NCBI GenBank assembly: GCA_030621785.1
Contig: JAUXGZ010000013.1
Coordinates: 1 to 37,225, forward strand
DNA: 37,225 nt
From: Gammaproteobacteria bacterium
GTDB lineage: Bacteria; Pseudomonadota; Gammaproteobacteria; DSM-19610
Reading direction: 5' to 3'
The stretch's first letter is position 1, and each line of letters opens with the position of its first letter. Positions 1-8,428 of this stretch are shown here, in pieces. Both the position numbers and the translations under genes were made by a program. The notes beneath the pieces were generated by a model that was not told where the DNA came from, made no database searches, and saw nothing but the letters and a program-made list of their open reading frames with translations.

Positions 1-2
1 TC

Positions 3-1322
3 GAAAGCGAGCTGGGTGCGGCACCTTGTGTGATCGTGCTGTGGTCAAAGGCCTCGGTGGAGTCCCAATGGGTGCGCGCCGAGGCCGGTGAGGCCCTGAC
101 CGGTAACCGGCTGATTCCGGTCCTGCTGGAAGATGTAGTAATTCCGCTGGTGTTTCGTCAGGTCCAGGCCGCTGCGCTGCTCGACTGGGACGGTACACCG
201 GAGCATGACGGTTTCACACAGCTCACTCGGGCCATAACGGCGTTTGCGGCACCTTCCCGAACAAGTGATACACAACACCCTGATGCCGATGCGGTCGCAA
301 GCCGTCTGCAAGCATCTGAAGCAGCCCCCCCGCAGCCTTCCGGGCAATTGAAGTCGGGGCGACGATCCACTTCCTTGTTCTGGCCGGCCGCTACCGTCAG
401 TGCCCTGTTTATCGCTGGCCTGTCAGTCTATCTGAATTGGCAAAAAACCGTTGAAACCGGGGCGCCGGCGATTGTCGGAATTTCGCCGGATCCCGTTGCC
501 CAGTCCAAACAGATTGACCACGACGACGCTGTTCCGAGCGCGCCCGGGTTAACGATTTCCCGTGAAACGGAGGCCAGCCCGGTCGCAGGGCAAGACAGTC
601 AACCGCCGTCCGCGATGCAGGCAGTGATAGACCCACGTGAATCCGGGGCTGTCATTGAGCCCGAACCTGCAGTTGAACCGGAACCTGTGATCAAACCGGA
701 ATCTGCCCCGATAATCAGGGTTACGCCGCCGAAGCCGACACAGCTAAAACCTCCCCGGCTAAGCGACAAACGGCCCACTTCTCCGCGCCCGGACTCTCCG
801 GTGGTCGCGACCACCACGATCACACCGCCGAAGAAGGTTGCTCCCGAGCCGCCACCTGCTCCGGTCGGGATTCTAATAATCGTCTGGGGTACACCCAACG
901 ATGATGGTCTGGCGTCCCCGGGTCCGACCAGGGAGTACTCTGACAAGCTGGCGCAATTGATGACCGGTGTCATTAAGGATGCGCTGCGCCGTCCTGCGAA
1001 ATTTGATTACCGCTATATCAAGGACAGGGAACATCATGCCCTGATGCGTGACAACCCCAAATACAAAAAGAGTTCCGCCCTGTGTAGCGATACGGGCGTT
1101 GATCTGTTGGTTACCGGATTCGTGGAAGGTGCCGAATTTGATGACAGTATCGGCTTCCTTTCGACACGCCGGCCGTATTTTTCCGTGTTCCGGTGCGAGT
1201 CGGGGAAAGGCGCGGCAAAGCGCTTCAAGGTTGCGGGAACTCGAGGTGACAGCTTCCCCTATGAAAAATCGCTGCTCAGGGTTTTTCGTTCGTTTTCGCG
1301 GCAGGAATTCCCGTTAGAGTAA
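3..1322 (+). CDS. TIR-domain transmembrane protein (5' end outside window)
   Basis: The reading frame is open from the first bases of the window, so the N-terminus is missing. The first visible residues (CVIVLWSKASVES, then W-V-R-A-E-A) match the second half of a bacterial TIR domain: a hydrophobic strand followed by S-x-x-S-x-x-S-x-W and a glutamate at the place of the catalytic Glu of NAD-cleaving TIRs. A single membrane segment follows (FWPAATVSALFIAGLSVYL, about 120 codons in), then about 140 residues rich in Pro, Glu and Thr, then a globular C-terminal domain of about 150 residues that I do not recognise. TIR on the cytoplasmic side, linker and C-terminal domain outside, is the inferred topology. 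TIR domains act in protein assembly or NAD+ cleavage; which applies here is unknown. It lies 273 bp upstream of trpG on the same strand. Confidence 0.75.
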   Translation, partial: ESELGAAPCVIVLWSKASVESQWVRAEAGEALTGNRLIPVLLEDVVIPLVFRQVQAAALLDWDGTPEHDGFTQLTRAITAFAAPSRTSDTQHPDADAVASRLQASEAAPPQPSGQLKSGRRSTSLFWPAATVSALFIAGLSVYLNWQKTVETGAPAIVGISPDPVAQSKQIDHDDAVPSAPGLTISRETEASPVAGQDSQPPSAMQAVIDPRESGAVIEPEPAVEPEPVIKPESAPIIRVTPPKPTQLKPPRLSDKRPTSPRPDSPVVATTTITPPKKVAPEPPPAPVGILIIVWGTPNDDGLASPGPTREYSDKLAQLMTGVIKDALRRPAKFDYRYIKDREHHALMRDNPKYKKSSALCSDTGVDLLVTGFVEGAEFDDSIGFLSTRRPYFSVFRCESGKGAAKRFKVAGTRGDSFPYEKSLLRVFRSFSRQEFPLE

Positions 1323-1565
1323 TTCCGGCCGGACATGCGATGGCAATTCAGACGTCGTCAAATATTAACCTGATATAGGTGGCAAACAGGACGAGGTGGA
1401 CCGCACCAGGCAAGATATTAGTGCGTCCACTGTTGTATGTAATCATTGAAAGGGTTGTCGCTACCGGTGAGCATTACCGGATATCATGGATACTTCGATG
1501 ATAATGACCGACATGGTCAATATCAGTGTGCCTAATGGTTCACCGAACTGAATAGTTACCAATAT

Positions 1566-1574
1566 GTATATAAT
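1566..1574 (+). promoter_or_regulatory. Possible -10 element upstream of trpG
   Basis: A perfect TATAAT hexamer lies at 1569-1574 in an AT-rich stretch just before the trpGDC genes. No good -35 hexamer is seen at 16-18 bp, and transcription from it would leave a leader of only about 15 bases. I see no leader peptide with tandem Trp codons between 1323 and 1595, so classical attenuation is not supported. The 1323-1595 gap otherwise holds only a short CCGGT/ACCGG inverted repeat near 1464-1480. Confidence 0.3.
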
Positions 1575-1595
1575 TAACAACGGGATATGCGCTAT

Positions 1596-2174
1596 ATGCT
1601 GCTTATGATCGATAATTACGATTCCTTCACCTATAACCTGGTGCAGTATTTCGGGGAGCTGGGTGCGGATGTACGCGTGTATCGCAACGATCAGATCGAT
1701 GTGGCCGGGATCGAGAGGCTGGCACCGGAGAAGATTGTCATCTCCCCCGGCCCCTGCACGCCAAACGAGGCCGGTGTCTCGGTGGAAGCGGTCGAGACCT
1801 TTAGCGGCCGGGTGCCGATCCTGGGCGTATGTCTTGGACACCAGAGTATCGGTCAGGCCTTCGGCGGTCGTATCGTGCACGCCGGTAGTATCATGCACGG
1901 CAAGACCTCGATGATTTACCACGCCGACAAGGGAGTGTTCAGGGGGTTGAAGAATCCGCTCGAAGCTACCCGTTACCACTCGCTGGTGATCGACAGGGAG
2001 AGTCTGCCCGACTGTCTGGAGGTGACCGCCTGGACCGGCACGGCCGAAGGGCAGATCGATGAAATCATGGGCGTGCGTCACCGCGAACTGGCTGTAGAAG
2101 GTGTGCAGTTTCATCCCGAGTCGATCCTGACCGAGTACGGACACGCCATGCTGAAAAATTTCCTGGAGAGCTGA
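1596..2174 (+). CDS. trpG: Anthranilate synthase component II (glutamine amidotransferase)
   Basis: Glutaminase subunit that supplies ammonia to TrpE for anthranilate synthesis; in many gammaproteobacteria the same protein serves PabB for folate. The product is 192 residues, normal for class I amidotransferases. Visible landmarks are the N-terminal [16 protein letters not shown], the oxyanion strand [10 protein letters not shown] (51-60), the nucleophile Cys79 in [15 protein letters not shown], and His173/Glu175 in [12 protein letters not shown] prefer the ATG at 1596 over the one at 1587: a GGGA at 1582-1585 is well spaced for 1596, and family members begin [11 protein letters not shown]. 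It is followed after 3 bp by trpD. trpE is not in the window, so the operon start resembles the trpGDC order of Pseudomonas. Confidence 0.95.
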   Translation: MLLMIDNYDSFTYNLVQYFGELGADVRVYRNDQIDVAGIERLAPEKIVISPGPCTPNEAGVSVEAVETFSGRVPILGVCLGHQSIGQAFGGRIVHAGSIMHGKTSMIYHADKGVFRGLKNPLEATRYHSLVIDRESLPDCLEVTAWTGTAEGQIDEIMGVRHRELAVEGVQFHPESILTEYGHAMLKNFLES

Positions 2175-2177
2175 TTC

Positions 2178-3206
2178 ATGGATATGCAAGCCGCGATTCG
2201 CCGTGTTACCGAGGGCGACAATCTGACCGAAGCGCAGATGACCGACGTGATGCGCCTGATTATGACCGGGCAGGCGACGCCGGCACAGATCGGTGGTTTC
2301 CTGGTCGGCCTGCGTATGAAGGGGGAGACCGTGGACGAGATCAGTGCCGCGGCCCGGGTTATGCGCGAACTGGCGACCCCGGTACCGGTTTCAGGAGCGC
2401 ATGTAGTGGATACCTGTGGCACGGGTGGAGACGGTGCATCCACGTTCAATATTTCGACCGCCAGCGCCATCGTTACGGCGGCGGCGGGTGCAAGGGTCGC
2501 CAAGCACGGCAATCGTTCGGTGTCTTCCAGCAGTGGTAGCGCGGATGTGCTGGAGGCTGCCGGTGTGAACCTGGATCTGGATGCCGCGCAGGTTGCGCAG
2601 TGTGTCGAGCAGATCGGCGTGGGTTTCCTGTTTGCGCCGAAACACCACAGCGCCATGAAGTACGCCATCGGTCCGCGCAAGGAAATGGGTGTCCGTACCC
2701 TGTTTAATCTTCTGGGGCCATTGACCAATCCGGCCGGCGCACCGAACCAGGTACTGGGTGTATTCAGTGCGGACTGGCTGGAGGCGCTGGCGCAGGTACT
2801 GGCACGCCTGGGGAGCGAACATGTGCTGGTGGTGCACGCGGACGACGGACTGGACGAGATCAGTATCGGCTCTGTCACCCGGGTGGCGGAGCTGAAAGAC
2901 GGCCGGGTGGAAAGCTATAGCATCAAGCCGGAACAGTTTGGGATACCGACTGGCGATGTTGCCGCGCTTGCGGTTGCCGATGCCGCACAAAGTCTGGAGT
3001 TGATCTGCAAGGTATTCAGTAATGAACCCGGACCGGCGCGCGATATCGTCGTGCTCAATGCCGGCGCTGCGATTTATGCGGCCGGCATTGAAGACTCCCT
3101 TGCTGCCGGTATCGAGAAGGCTGCAGAGGTAATCGCTGCCGGCACGGCAAGAGAAAAATTCAGTCAGCTGATCGATCTGAGTAATCGTCTCGGGAAGAAC
3201 CCGTGA
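2178..3206 (+). CDS. trpD: Anthranilate phosphoribosyltransferase
   Basis: Transfers phosphoribose from PRPP to anthranilate, the second step of tryptophan synthesis. The length of 342 residues is standard. The PRPP/Mg2+ site is visible as [17 protein letters not shown] (residues 78-94, GTGGD at 81-85), followed by the anthranilate/PRPP loop KHGNRSVSS (109-117) and the helix [10 protein letters not shown]. The conserved [21 protein letters not shown] stretch is also present. It starts 3 bp after trpG and overlaps trpC by 4 bp (GTGA), so the three genes are almost certainly co-transcribed and translationally coupled. Confidence 0.96.
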   Translation: MDMQAAIRRVTEGDNLTEAQMTDVMRLIMTGQATPAQIGGFLVGLRMKGETVDEISAAARVMRELATPVPVSGAHVVDTCGTGGDGASTFNISTASAIVTAAAGARVAKHGNRSVSSSSGSADVLEAAGVNLDLDAAQVAQCVEQIGVGFLFAPKHHSAMKYAIGPRKEMGVRTLFNLLGPLTNPAGAPNQVLGVFSADWLEALAQVLARLGSEHVLVVHADDGLDEISIGSVTRVAELKDGRVESYSIKPEQFGIPTGDVAALAVADAAQSLELICKVFSNEPGPARDIVVLNAGAAIYAAGIEDSLAAGIEKAAEVIAAGTAREKFSQLIDLSNRLGKNP

Positions 3207-4003
3207 ACGACACGCCCGATATCCTGAAAAAAATACTGGCGCGCAAGATCGAGGAGATCAGTGCGCGCAGCCGAATAACATCGCTGGCAGACCTGGTCGA
3301 GCGAGCGAGGAATGCCGATAGTCCACGTGGTTTCCTGAGCGCACTGCGCGGCAAGGTGGACCGCAACCGGGCTGCGGTGATTGCGGAGATCAAGAAGGCA
3401 TCTCCCAGCCGGGGTGTTCTGCGCGCGGATTTCCGGCCGGCAGAAATTGCTGCCAGTTATGCGGCGGGTGGTGCGGCCTGCCTGTCGGTGCTCACCGACG
3501 TGGATTTTTTCCAGGGCGCAGACGAATATCTGCAACAGGCACGAGCTGCGTGCTCGCTGCCGGTGATCCGCAAGGATTTCCTGATCGACCCCTACCAGGT
3601 GTATGAAGCGCGCATGCTGGGTGCCGATGCGATTTTGCTGATTGTGGCGGCGCTGGACGATGCCATGCTGCTGGAGCTGCTGCAGCTTGCGGATCACCTG
3701 GGCATGGATGCGCTGGTCGAGGTTCACGATGCGGTGGAGATGGAACGTGCACTGGCATTACCGGCACCGCTGATCGGTGTGAATAACCGCAATTTGCGGA
3801 CGTTCGAGACCCGTCTGGATACTACTACGGACTTGCTCGACGGATTTCCCGCTGCCCGCCTGCTGGTGACGGAAAGCGGAATTCATACGGGTGAAGATGT
3901 ACGGCGTATGCGCGCGCAGGGTGTGCACACCTTCCTGGTGGGCGAGGCCTTTATGAAAGCGGCCGACCCGGGCGCGAAACTGGCCGAGCTGTTTTCCGGT
4001 TGA
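3203..4003 (+). CDS. trpC: Indole-3-glycerol phosphate synthase
   Basis: Catalyses ring closure of carboxyphenylaminodeoxyribulose phosphate to indole-3-glycerol phosphate, the fourth step of tryptophan synthesis. It is monofunctional at 266 residues, without a fused TrpF. Catalytic residues of the (beta/alpha)8 barrel are visible: Glu62 and Lys64 in [11 protein letters not shown], Lys124 in VIRKDFLID, Glu173 in LVEVH, Asn195-Asn196 in IGVNNRNL and Glu224-Ser225-Gly226 in VTESGIH. The start is GTG at 3203, within the trpD stop (GTGA overlap). It converges on the crp-type gene, leaving 22 bp between the stops, with no evident terminator hairpin. Confidence 0.96.
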   Translation: MNDTPDILKKILARKIEEISARSRITSLADLVERARNADSPRGFLSALRGKVDRNRAAVIAEIKKASPSRGVLRADFRPAEIAASYAAGGAACLSVLTDVDFFQGADEYLQQARAACSLPVIRKDFLIDPYQVYEARMLGADAILLIVAALDDAMLLELLQLADHLGMDALVEVHDAVEMERALALPAPLIGVNNRNLRTFETRLDTTTDLLDGFPAARLLVTESGIHTGEDVRRMRAQGVHTFLVGEAFMKAADPGAKLAELFSG

Positions 4004-4025
4004 GCCAGGAGTCGCCCGATATCGG

Positions 4026-4676
4026 CTAGCGGGCTCCGAAGATCACCATGGTCTTGCCCTTGGCTGAAATCAGGCCCTGTTCCTCGAGTGATTTCAGCAC
4101 CCGGCCTACCATTTCGCGGGAGCAGCCAACGATACGGCCAATTTCCTGACGGGTAATCTTGATCTGCATGCCATCCGGGTGTGTCATGGCATCCGGTTGT
4201 TTGCATAAATCCAGCAGGGTGCGTGCCACGCGGCCGGTGACATCCAGAAAGGCCAGGTCGCTGACCTTGCGGCTGGTGTTGCGCAGGCGGGTGGCCATCT
4301 GTCCGGCGAGGGCAAACAGAATGCTGGCGTCTTCCTCGGCCAGCTGGCGGTAACGAGCGTAGCTGATCTCGGCCAGCTCACACTGGGTTTTGGTTCGGAT
4401 CCAGGCGCTTCTGTTGGTATCTTCGCCGAAAAGACCCATTTCTCCGAAAAAATCACCCGGATTGAGGTAGGCCAGAACAATTTCGTGACCCTCCTCATCC
4501 TCGATCAAAACCGTTACCGAGCCCTCGACAATGTAGTACAGCACGTCCGACTGATCACCGGCGTAGATGATTACACTCTTGGCTGGATAACGCCGCCGGT
4601 GGCAGTGTTCCAGAAATTCATTAATAGAAGTATCGCCGACCGGTTTTAACGGAGCGGGTATTGTATTTGGCATCAT
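4026..4676 (-). CDS. crp: cAMP receptor protein family regulator (Crp/Vfr)
   Basis: Global transcription regulator of the CRP family, 216 residues. The cyclic-nucleotide domain carries the cAMP pocket [13 protein letters not shown]...NRSAW (Gly78-Glu79, Arg89-Ser90) and Thr134-Ser135 on the dimer helix, the residues that contact cAMP in E. coli CRP and Pseudomonas Vfr. The DNA-binding winged helix is at about 174-204, with the recognition helix [17 protein letters not shown] containing the R-E-x-x-x-R pattern that reads TGTGA half-sites. All key residues are present, so it should be a true cAMP sensor rather than an FNR-type protein; there is no cysteine cluster. It is divergent from the OsmC gene, as crp and yhfA are in E. 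coli, and follows trpGDC as vfr does in Pseudomonas. Either of the first two Met codons could be the start. Confidence 0.93.
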   Translation of the reverse strand: MMPNTIPAPLKPVGDTSINEFLEHCHRRRYPAKSVIIYAGDQSDVLYYIVEGSVTVLIEDEEGHEIVLAYLNPGDFFGEMGLFGEDTNRSAWIRTKTQCELAEISYARYRQLAEEDASILFALAGQMATRLRNTSRKVSDLAFLDVTGRVARTLLDLCKQPDAMTHPDGMQIKITRQEIGRIVGCSREMVGRVLKSLEEQGLISAKGKTMVIFGAR

Positions 4677-4764
4677 CTGAATGTACCTTCGCGGACCCTT
4701 GTCCCTGTATAGCGTTTACTTGGCGGGATTCATTAACGCATGCAATCTGCGGGCCAGTCAGCTC

Positions 4765-4780
4765 TGTGACGGGGGACACA
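4765..4780 (+). promoter_or_regulatory. Candidate CRP-binding site between crp and osmC-like gene
   Basis: TGTGA at 4765-4769 and ACACA at 4776-4780 are separated by exactly 6 bp, matching the CRP consensus TGTGA-N6-TCACA at 9 of 10 half-site positions. It lies in the divergent intergenic region, 88 bp upstream of the crp start codon. CRP is known to regulate its own gene in E. coli and Pseudomonas, so autoregulation is plausible. This is one match found by eye. Confidence 0.4.
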
Positions 4781-4806
4781 AATTTTTAGCCAGCGGGAGC
4801 GTGTTG

Positions 4807-5223
4807 ATGAAAGCACGGGTCAAATGGGTACAGGATGCGACTTTTCTGGGGGAGTCCGGTAGCGGTCACGCGCTGGTTATGGATGGTTCGCCGGAATTCG
4901 GCGGGCGGGACCTGGGGGTGCGCCCCATGGAAATGCTGCTACTTGGCATGGGTGGCTGCGCATCCTTCGACGTGGTGTTGATTCTGAAGAAGTCGCGCCA
5001 GCAGATTACCGACTGTGTGGCTGAACTCGAGGCCGAGCGGGCAGATGCGGAGCCCAGGGTATTCACCCGCATCCATGTGCATTTCATCGTCACGGGCAAG
5101 GAACTCGACGAAAAGCGCGTGGCGCGCGCCATTGACCTGTCGGCATACAAGTATTGCTCCGCGTCCATCATGCTCGGCAAGACTGCGGAAATCACCCACG
5201 ATTACGAAATTCGCGAAGCCTGA
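4807..5223 (+). CDS. OsmC/YhfA family protein
   Basis: A 138-residue OsmC-fold protein of the YhfA type. The two conserved cysteines of the family are present: Cys51 in GGCASFDVVLIL and Cys117 in YCSASIML. In OsmC/Ohr relatives they form a peroxide-reactive pair; YhfA itself has no firmly established substrate. I chose the ATG at 4807 because AGCGGGAG precedes it at a suitable distance and the family begins at this point. The reading frame stays open upstream to 4681, but that extension has no family similarity and would run into the crp promoter region. Neighbourhood with crp is the same as in E. coli. Confidence 0.88.
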   Translation: MKARVKWVQDATFLGESGSGHALVMDGSPEFGGRDLGVRPMEMLLLGMGGCASFDVVLILKKSRQQITDCVAELEAERADAEPRVFTRIHVHFIVTGKELDEKRVARAIDLSAYKYCSASIMLGKTAEITHDYEIREA

Positions 5224-5316
5224 CAGGAGCCGGGATCTGGCGGCGGCCGGACACTTTTAGGTCGACCGGCCGAACGAGGCATTGAAAATATCGGCATTTT
5301 TGCTCACACTGGGGGT

Positions 5317-5961
5317 ATGCATACGCGCGACTACACGGCTTTTGATCGTTTGGTGATGAATTTCGACCAGGCGCTGCGCACTCTGGCCGGAAAACCACTG
5401 ACGACCAGCCGTTACAATCCAGCCGATGATCAGGAAGATGCGGAACTCAGTGAAGCCGAGCGTGCCGAGTCGGAAGCGCTGATGCGTGTCAATCACTGTG
5501 GTGAAGTGGCAGCCCAGGCGCTCTACCAGGGGCAGGCGTTAACGGCGCGTCTTGACGGTGTGCGTGAGTCTATGGAGCGAGCTGCGGAAGAAGAGAATGA
5601 TCACCTTGCCTGGTGTGAGCAGCGCGTACACCAGCTTGGTGGGCGGCTCAGCTATCTCAATCCGCTGTGGTACCTGGGGTCGTTTGCCATTGGCGCGACG
5701 GCCGGTGCGATTGGTGACAAGTGGAGTCTGGGTTTTGTTGCCGAAACCGAGAAACAGGTGATCGAACATATCGAGGAACACCTGCAGCGTATCCCGGAAA
5801 AAGATCACCGGAGTCGCGCCATTCTCGAGCAGATGAAGATCGATGAGGCGCACCATGGCGCCATGGCCAAATCTGCCGGTGGGGCCGAACTGCCGGCGCC
5901 GGTCCGGGGGCTGATGCAGATGGTGTCGAAGGTAATGACCGGCACCTCCTACTACCTGTAA
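5317..5961 (+). CDS. coq7: 3-demethoxyubiquinol 3-hydroxylase (Coq7 family)
   Basis: Di-iron monooxygenase of ubiquinone biosynthesis that hydroxylates the C6 position of the demethoxyquinol ring; peripheral membrane enzyme. At 214 residues it has the normal bacterial length. The six iron ligands are visible: Glu63 (CGEVAAQ), Glu93-x-x-His96 (EENDH), Glu145 (ETEKQV) and Glu177-x-x-His180 (DEAHH). Hydrophobic helices with NPLWYLGSFAIGATAGAIGD lie in the centre. The position downstream of crp and osmC recalls Pseudomonas, where speD sits between; here speD is absent from this place. No strong ribosome site is visible. Confidence 0.94.
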   Translation: MHTRDYTAFDRLVMNFDQALRTLAGKPLTTSRYNPADDQEDAELSEAERAESEALMRVNHCGEVAAQALYQGQALTARLDGVRESMERAAEEENDHLAWCEQRVHQLGGRLSYLNPLWYLGSFAIGATAGAIGDKWSLGFVAETEKQVIEHIEEHLQRIPEKDHRSRAILEQMKIDEAHHGAMAKSAGGAELPAPVRGLMQMVSKVMTGTSYYL

Positions 5962-5974
5962 CTGCAGCCGTCCC

Positions 5975-6502
5975 GTGACAGTACGCAGCTTCGAAAACCG
6001 GCAACCCGATATTCATCCAACCGCTTTTATCGACAAGCAGGCGCTGGTATCCGGCGATGTCGTTATCGGTGCGGACAGCTCGGTCTGGCCGATGAGCGTG
6101 CTGCGCGGCGATGTTAATCGTATCGAAATCGGCGCACGGACCAATATCCAGGATGGCTCGGTGTTGCACGTGACTCACGACAGCGAGTTTGCGCCCGGTG
6201 GCTATGCATTGTGCGTCGGTGACGAAGTGACAGTAGGGCACCGGGTGGTATTGCACGCCTGTACCATCGAGGCGCGCTGCCTCATCGGTATGGGTTCAGT
6301 GGTGCTCGATGGCGCCGTGGTTCGTTCAGGCGCCATCATCGGTGCCGGTGCGCTGGTGGCACCGGGCAAGGATCTGGAAGGTGGCTATCTGTATGTCGGC
6401 TCACCGGCAAAACGGGTTCGTGAGCTGACCGACAAGGAAAGGCAGTTTTTCGCCTACTCGGCAGCCCACTACGTCGCTCTGAAGGACCGCCACACGCGTT
6501 AG
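5975..6502 (+). CDS. Gamma-class carbonic anhydrase family protein (YrdA-like)
   Basis: Left-handed beta-helix protein of 175 residues built from hexapeptide repeats, related to the archaeal Cam/CaiE/YrdA group. The three zinc ligands are present: His65 (GSVLHV), His89 (TVGHR) and His94 (VVLHAC). Arg44 and Asp46 (LRGDVN) and Gln59-Asp60 also match the active-site frame of gamma carbonic anhydrases. Many YrdA-type proteins have not shown carbonic anhydrase activity, so the reaction is uncertain. The start is GTG at 5975, 13 bp after coq7. Its stop codon overlaps the stop of rho on the other strand. Confidence 0.88.
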   Translation: MTVRSFENRQPDIHPTAFIDKQALVSGDVVIGADSSVWPMSVLRGDVNRIEIGARTNIQDGSVLHVTHDSEFAPGGYALCVGDEVTVGHRVVLHACTIEARCLIGMGSVVLDGAVVRSGAIIGAGALVAPGKDLEGGYLYVGSPAKRVRELTDKERQFFAYSAAHYVALKDRHTR

Positions 6503-7752
6503 CGTTTCATGGAATCGAAGAATTCGCTATTGGTCTTGACGTCTTTCAGCCGGTCCAGCATGAATTCCATTGCGGCCAGGTCTTCCATCGGGTGCAGGAG
6601 CTTGCGCAGAATCCACACTTTCTGTAGCTCGTCGGGCTTGGTGAGCAGTTCTTCGCGACGGGTTCCCGAACGGTTGATGCTGATTGAGGGGTAGACGCGT
6701 TTTTCGGCAATCTTGCGGTCCAGGTGGATCTCCATGTTGCCCGTACCCTTGAATTCCTCGTAGATCACATCGTCCATGCGCGAGCCGGTTTCCACCAGTG
6801 CGGTGGCGATGATGGTGAGCGAGCCACCTTCTTCAATGTTGCGCGCGGCGCCAAAGAAACGCTTGGGGCGGTGCAGTGCATTGGCATCCACGCCGCCGGT
6901 CAGCACTTTGCCGGAGGATGGCACAACGGTATTGTAGGCGCGCGCCAGGCGGGTGATGGAATCCAGCAGGATGACTACATCACGCTTGTGTTCCACCAGT
7001 CGCTTGGCTTTTTCGATCACCATTTCGGCAACCTGAACATGCCGGCTGGCGGGTTCGTCGAAGGTGGATGAAACGACTTCGCCACGCACCGAACGTTCCA
7101 TTTCGGTGACTTCTTCAGGACGTTCATCGATCAGCAGCACGATCAGATAGCATTCCGGATGATTGCTGGTGATGGACTGAGCCACGTTTTGCAGCAGCAT
7201 GGTCTTGCCGGCCTTGGGTGGCGATACGATCAGACCGCGCTGGCCCTTGCCGATCGGTGCTGCCAGATCGATAACGCGCGCGGTGATATCCTCGGTACTG
7301 CCGTTGCCCAGTTCCAGCTGCATGCGTTCGTTGGGATGCAGGGGCGTAAGATTCTCGAAAGGTACCTTGCCTTTGGCCTGCTCGGGCTTGTCGTAGTTGA
7401 TGTTGTTGACCTTGAGCAGTGCAAAGTAGCGTTCGCCTTCTTTCGGGGGGCGTATCTTGCCCGCCACGGTATCGCCGGTACGCAGACCGAAGCGTCTGAT
7501 CTGGCTGGGGGAGACATAGATGTCATCCGGGCCGGCGAGATAGGAGCTGTCTGATGAGCGCAGGAAACCGAAGCCGTCCTGCAATATTTCCAGCACACCA
7601 TCGCCGAATATGTCCTCACCACTCTTGGCGTGCGACTTGAGAATGGAAAATATGACGTCCTGTTTGCGTGAGCGTCCGCCTTCGACCCCCATGGATTGGG
7701 CAATCTTGATGAGTTCGGATGCGGGTTTTTGCTTCAGTTCAGTAAGGTTCAT
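6499..7752 (-). CDS. rho: Transcription termination factor Rho
   Basis: Hexameric RNA-dependent ATPase and translocase that ends transcription, 417 residues, typical gammaproteobacterial length with no insertion domain. N-terminal helical domain 1-45, then the RNA-binding OSB domain with DGFGFLRS and the DDIYVS stretch (about 50-125), then the ATPase core: Walker A SPPKAGKT (177-184), catalytic Glu in [13 protein letters not shown], Walker [15 protein letters not shown]-loop [12 protein letters not shown] (282-293) and R-loop [10 protein letters not shown]. It lies downstream of trxA on the same strand, as in E. coli (trxA-rho). The 113-bp gap may hold the rho leader. Confidence 0.97.
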   Translation of the reverse strand: MNLTELKQKPASELIKIAQSMGVEGGRSRKQDVIFSILKSHAKSGEDIFGDGVLEILQDGFGFLRSSDSSYLAGPDDIYVSPSQIRRFGLRTGDTVAGKIRPPKEGERYFALLKVNNINYDKPEQAKGKVPFENLTPLHPNERMQLELGNGSTEDITARVIDLAAPIGKGQRGLIVSPPKAGKTMLLQNVAQSITSNHPECYLIVLLIDERPEEVTEMERSVRGEVVSSTFDEPASRHVQVAEMVIEKAKRLVEHKRDVVILLDSITRLARAYNTVVPSSGKVLTGGVDANALHRPKRFFGAARNIEEGGSLTIIATALVETGSRMDDVIYEEFKGTGNMEIHLDRKIAEKRVYPSISINRSGTRREELLTKPDELQKVWILRKLLHPMEDLAAMEFMLDRLKDVKTNSEFFDSMKR

Positions 7753-7865
7753 GGCTTTTGCTATCGCTTCGGTTGGTGGTTGGTTGCATGCTGCCCATGG
7801 AAGGCGACAGCGGCGGGTAATAAAGCCGGGGGATCACTTCTGGTGGCGATTCGACGGCGGTAGAA

Positions 7866-8192
7866 TCAGATGTTGGTGTCCAGAAAGGCTGCCAGTTGTG
7901 ACTTTGACAGTGCGCCTACCTTGGTGGCTTCCACGTTACCGTTCTTGAACAGCATCAGTGTCGGAATGCCCCGAATGCCATATTTTGGCGGTGTTTGCGG
8001 GTTTTCGTCGATATTCAGTTTGGCTACCTTGAGCTTGCCCTGATATTCACTTGCGATCTCGCCCAGAATCGGGGCAATCATCTTGCAGGGGCCGCACCAT
8101 TCTGCCCAGTAATCCACCAGAACCGGTTCGCTGGAATCGATTACTTCCTGCTGGAATGAGTCGTCGGTCAAATAAACGATATTATCGCTCAC
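7866..8192 (-). CDS. trxA: Thioredoxin 1
   Basis: Cytoplasmic disulfide reductase of 108 residues. The active site WCGPC is at 32-36, and the cis-proline loop [11 protein letters not shown] is present near residue 76. The start is GTG, preceded by a strong AGGAGG at 7 bp. In E. coli it lies between rhlB (divergent) and rho (downstream); the same order is seen here. Confidence 0.97.
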   Translation of the reverse strand: MSDNIVYLTDDSFQQEVIDSSEPVLVDYWAEWCGPCKMIAPILGEIASEYQGKLKVAKLNIDENPQTPPKYGIRGIPTLMLFKNGNVEATKVGALSKSQLAAFLDTNI

Positions 8193-8204
8193 GCTTTAGG
8201 CCTC

Positions 8205-8232
8205 CTGACCTGATATACGTAATTTGTATAAT
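8205..8232 (+). promoter_or_regulatory. Candidate sigma-70 promoter for rhlB
   Basis: CTGACC (8205-8210, 4 of 6 to TTGACA) and a perfect TATAAT (8227-8232) are separated by 16 bp and point towards rhlB. Transcription from here would give a leader of about 190 bases before the RhlB start codon. The same 236-bp divergent region must also hold the trxA promoter, for which I see no clear hexamers. Confidence 0.4.
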
Positions 8233-8428
8233 CACAGATTAATAATGAAACGGGAGTGTTACATCCGGAATGCGGTCTTCTCAGACAGTCTGATCGAATT
8301 AAATTAGGATTTTGGTAAAGAAATTTGTGCTTACGAACAACTTCACTGCACGTAACTGTGTTCATTTCAGCCCAAATGGCGGAAGATTGCAAGTCCAAAC
8401 AGACAATCAAACAGAATTCACACAAATT

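Noticed and set aside
640-730. Tandem repeat in the TIR protein linker (E-P-E-P and related units)
   Set aside because: The repeats are short and degenerate, typical of a Pro/Glu-rich spacer and not a distinct repeat array.
1323-1595. Trp attenuator or leader peptide before trpG
   Set aside because: No short frame with consecutive Trp codons and no terminator hairpin with a T-run was seen.
4681-4806. In-frame N-terminal extension of the OsmC-family protein
   Set aside because: It would start 4 bp from the crp start codon, has no family similarity, and a good ribosome site lies before the ATG at 4807.
8312-8428. In-frame N-terminal extension of RhlB by 39 codons
   Set aside because: The extension has no similarity to RhlB N-termini, which begin at the chosen Met, and its composition resembles the AT-rich intergenic region.
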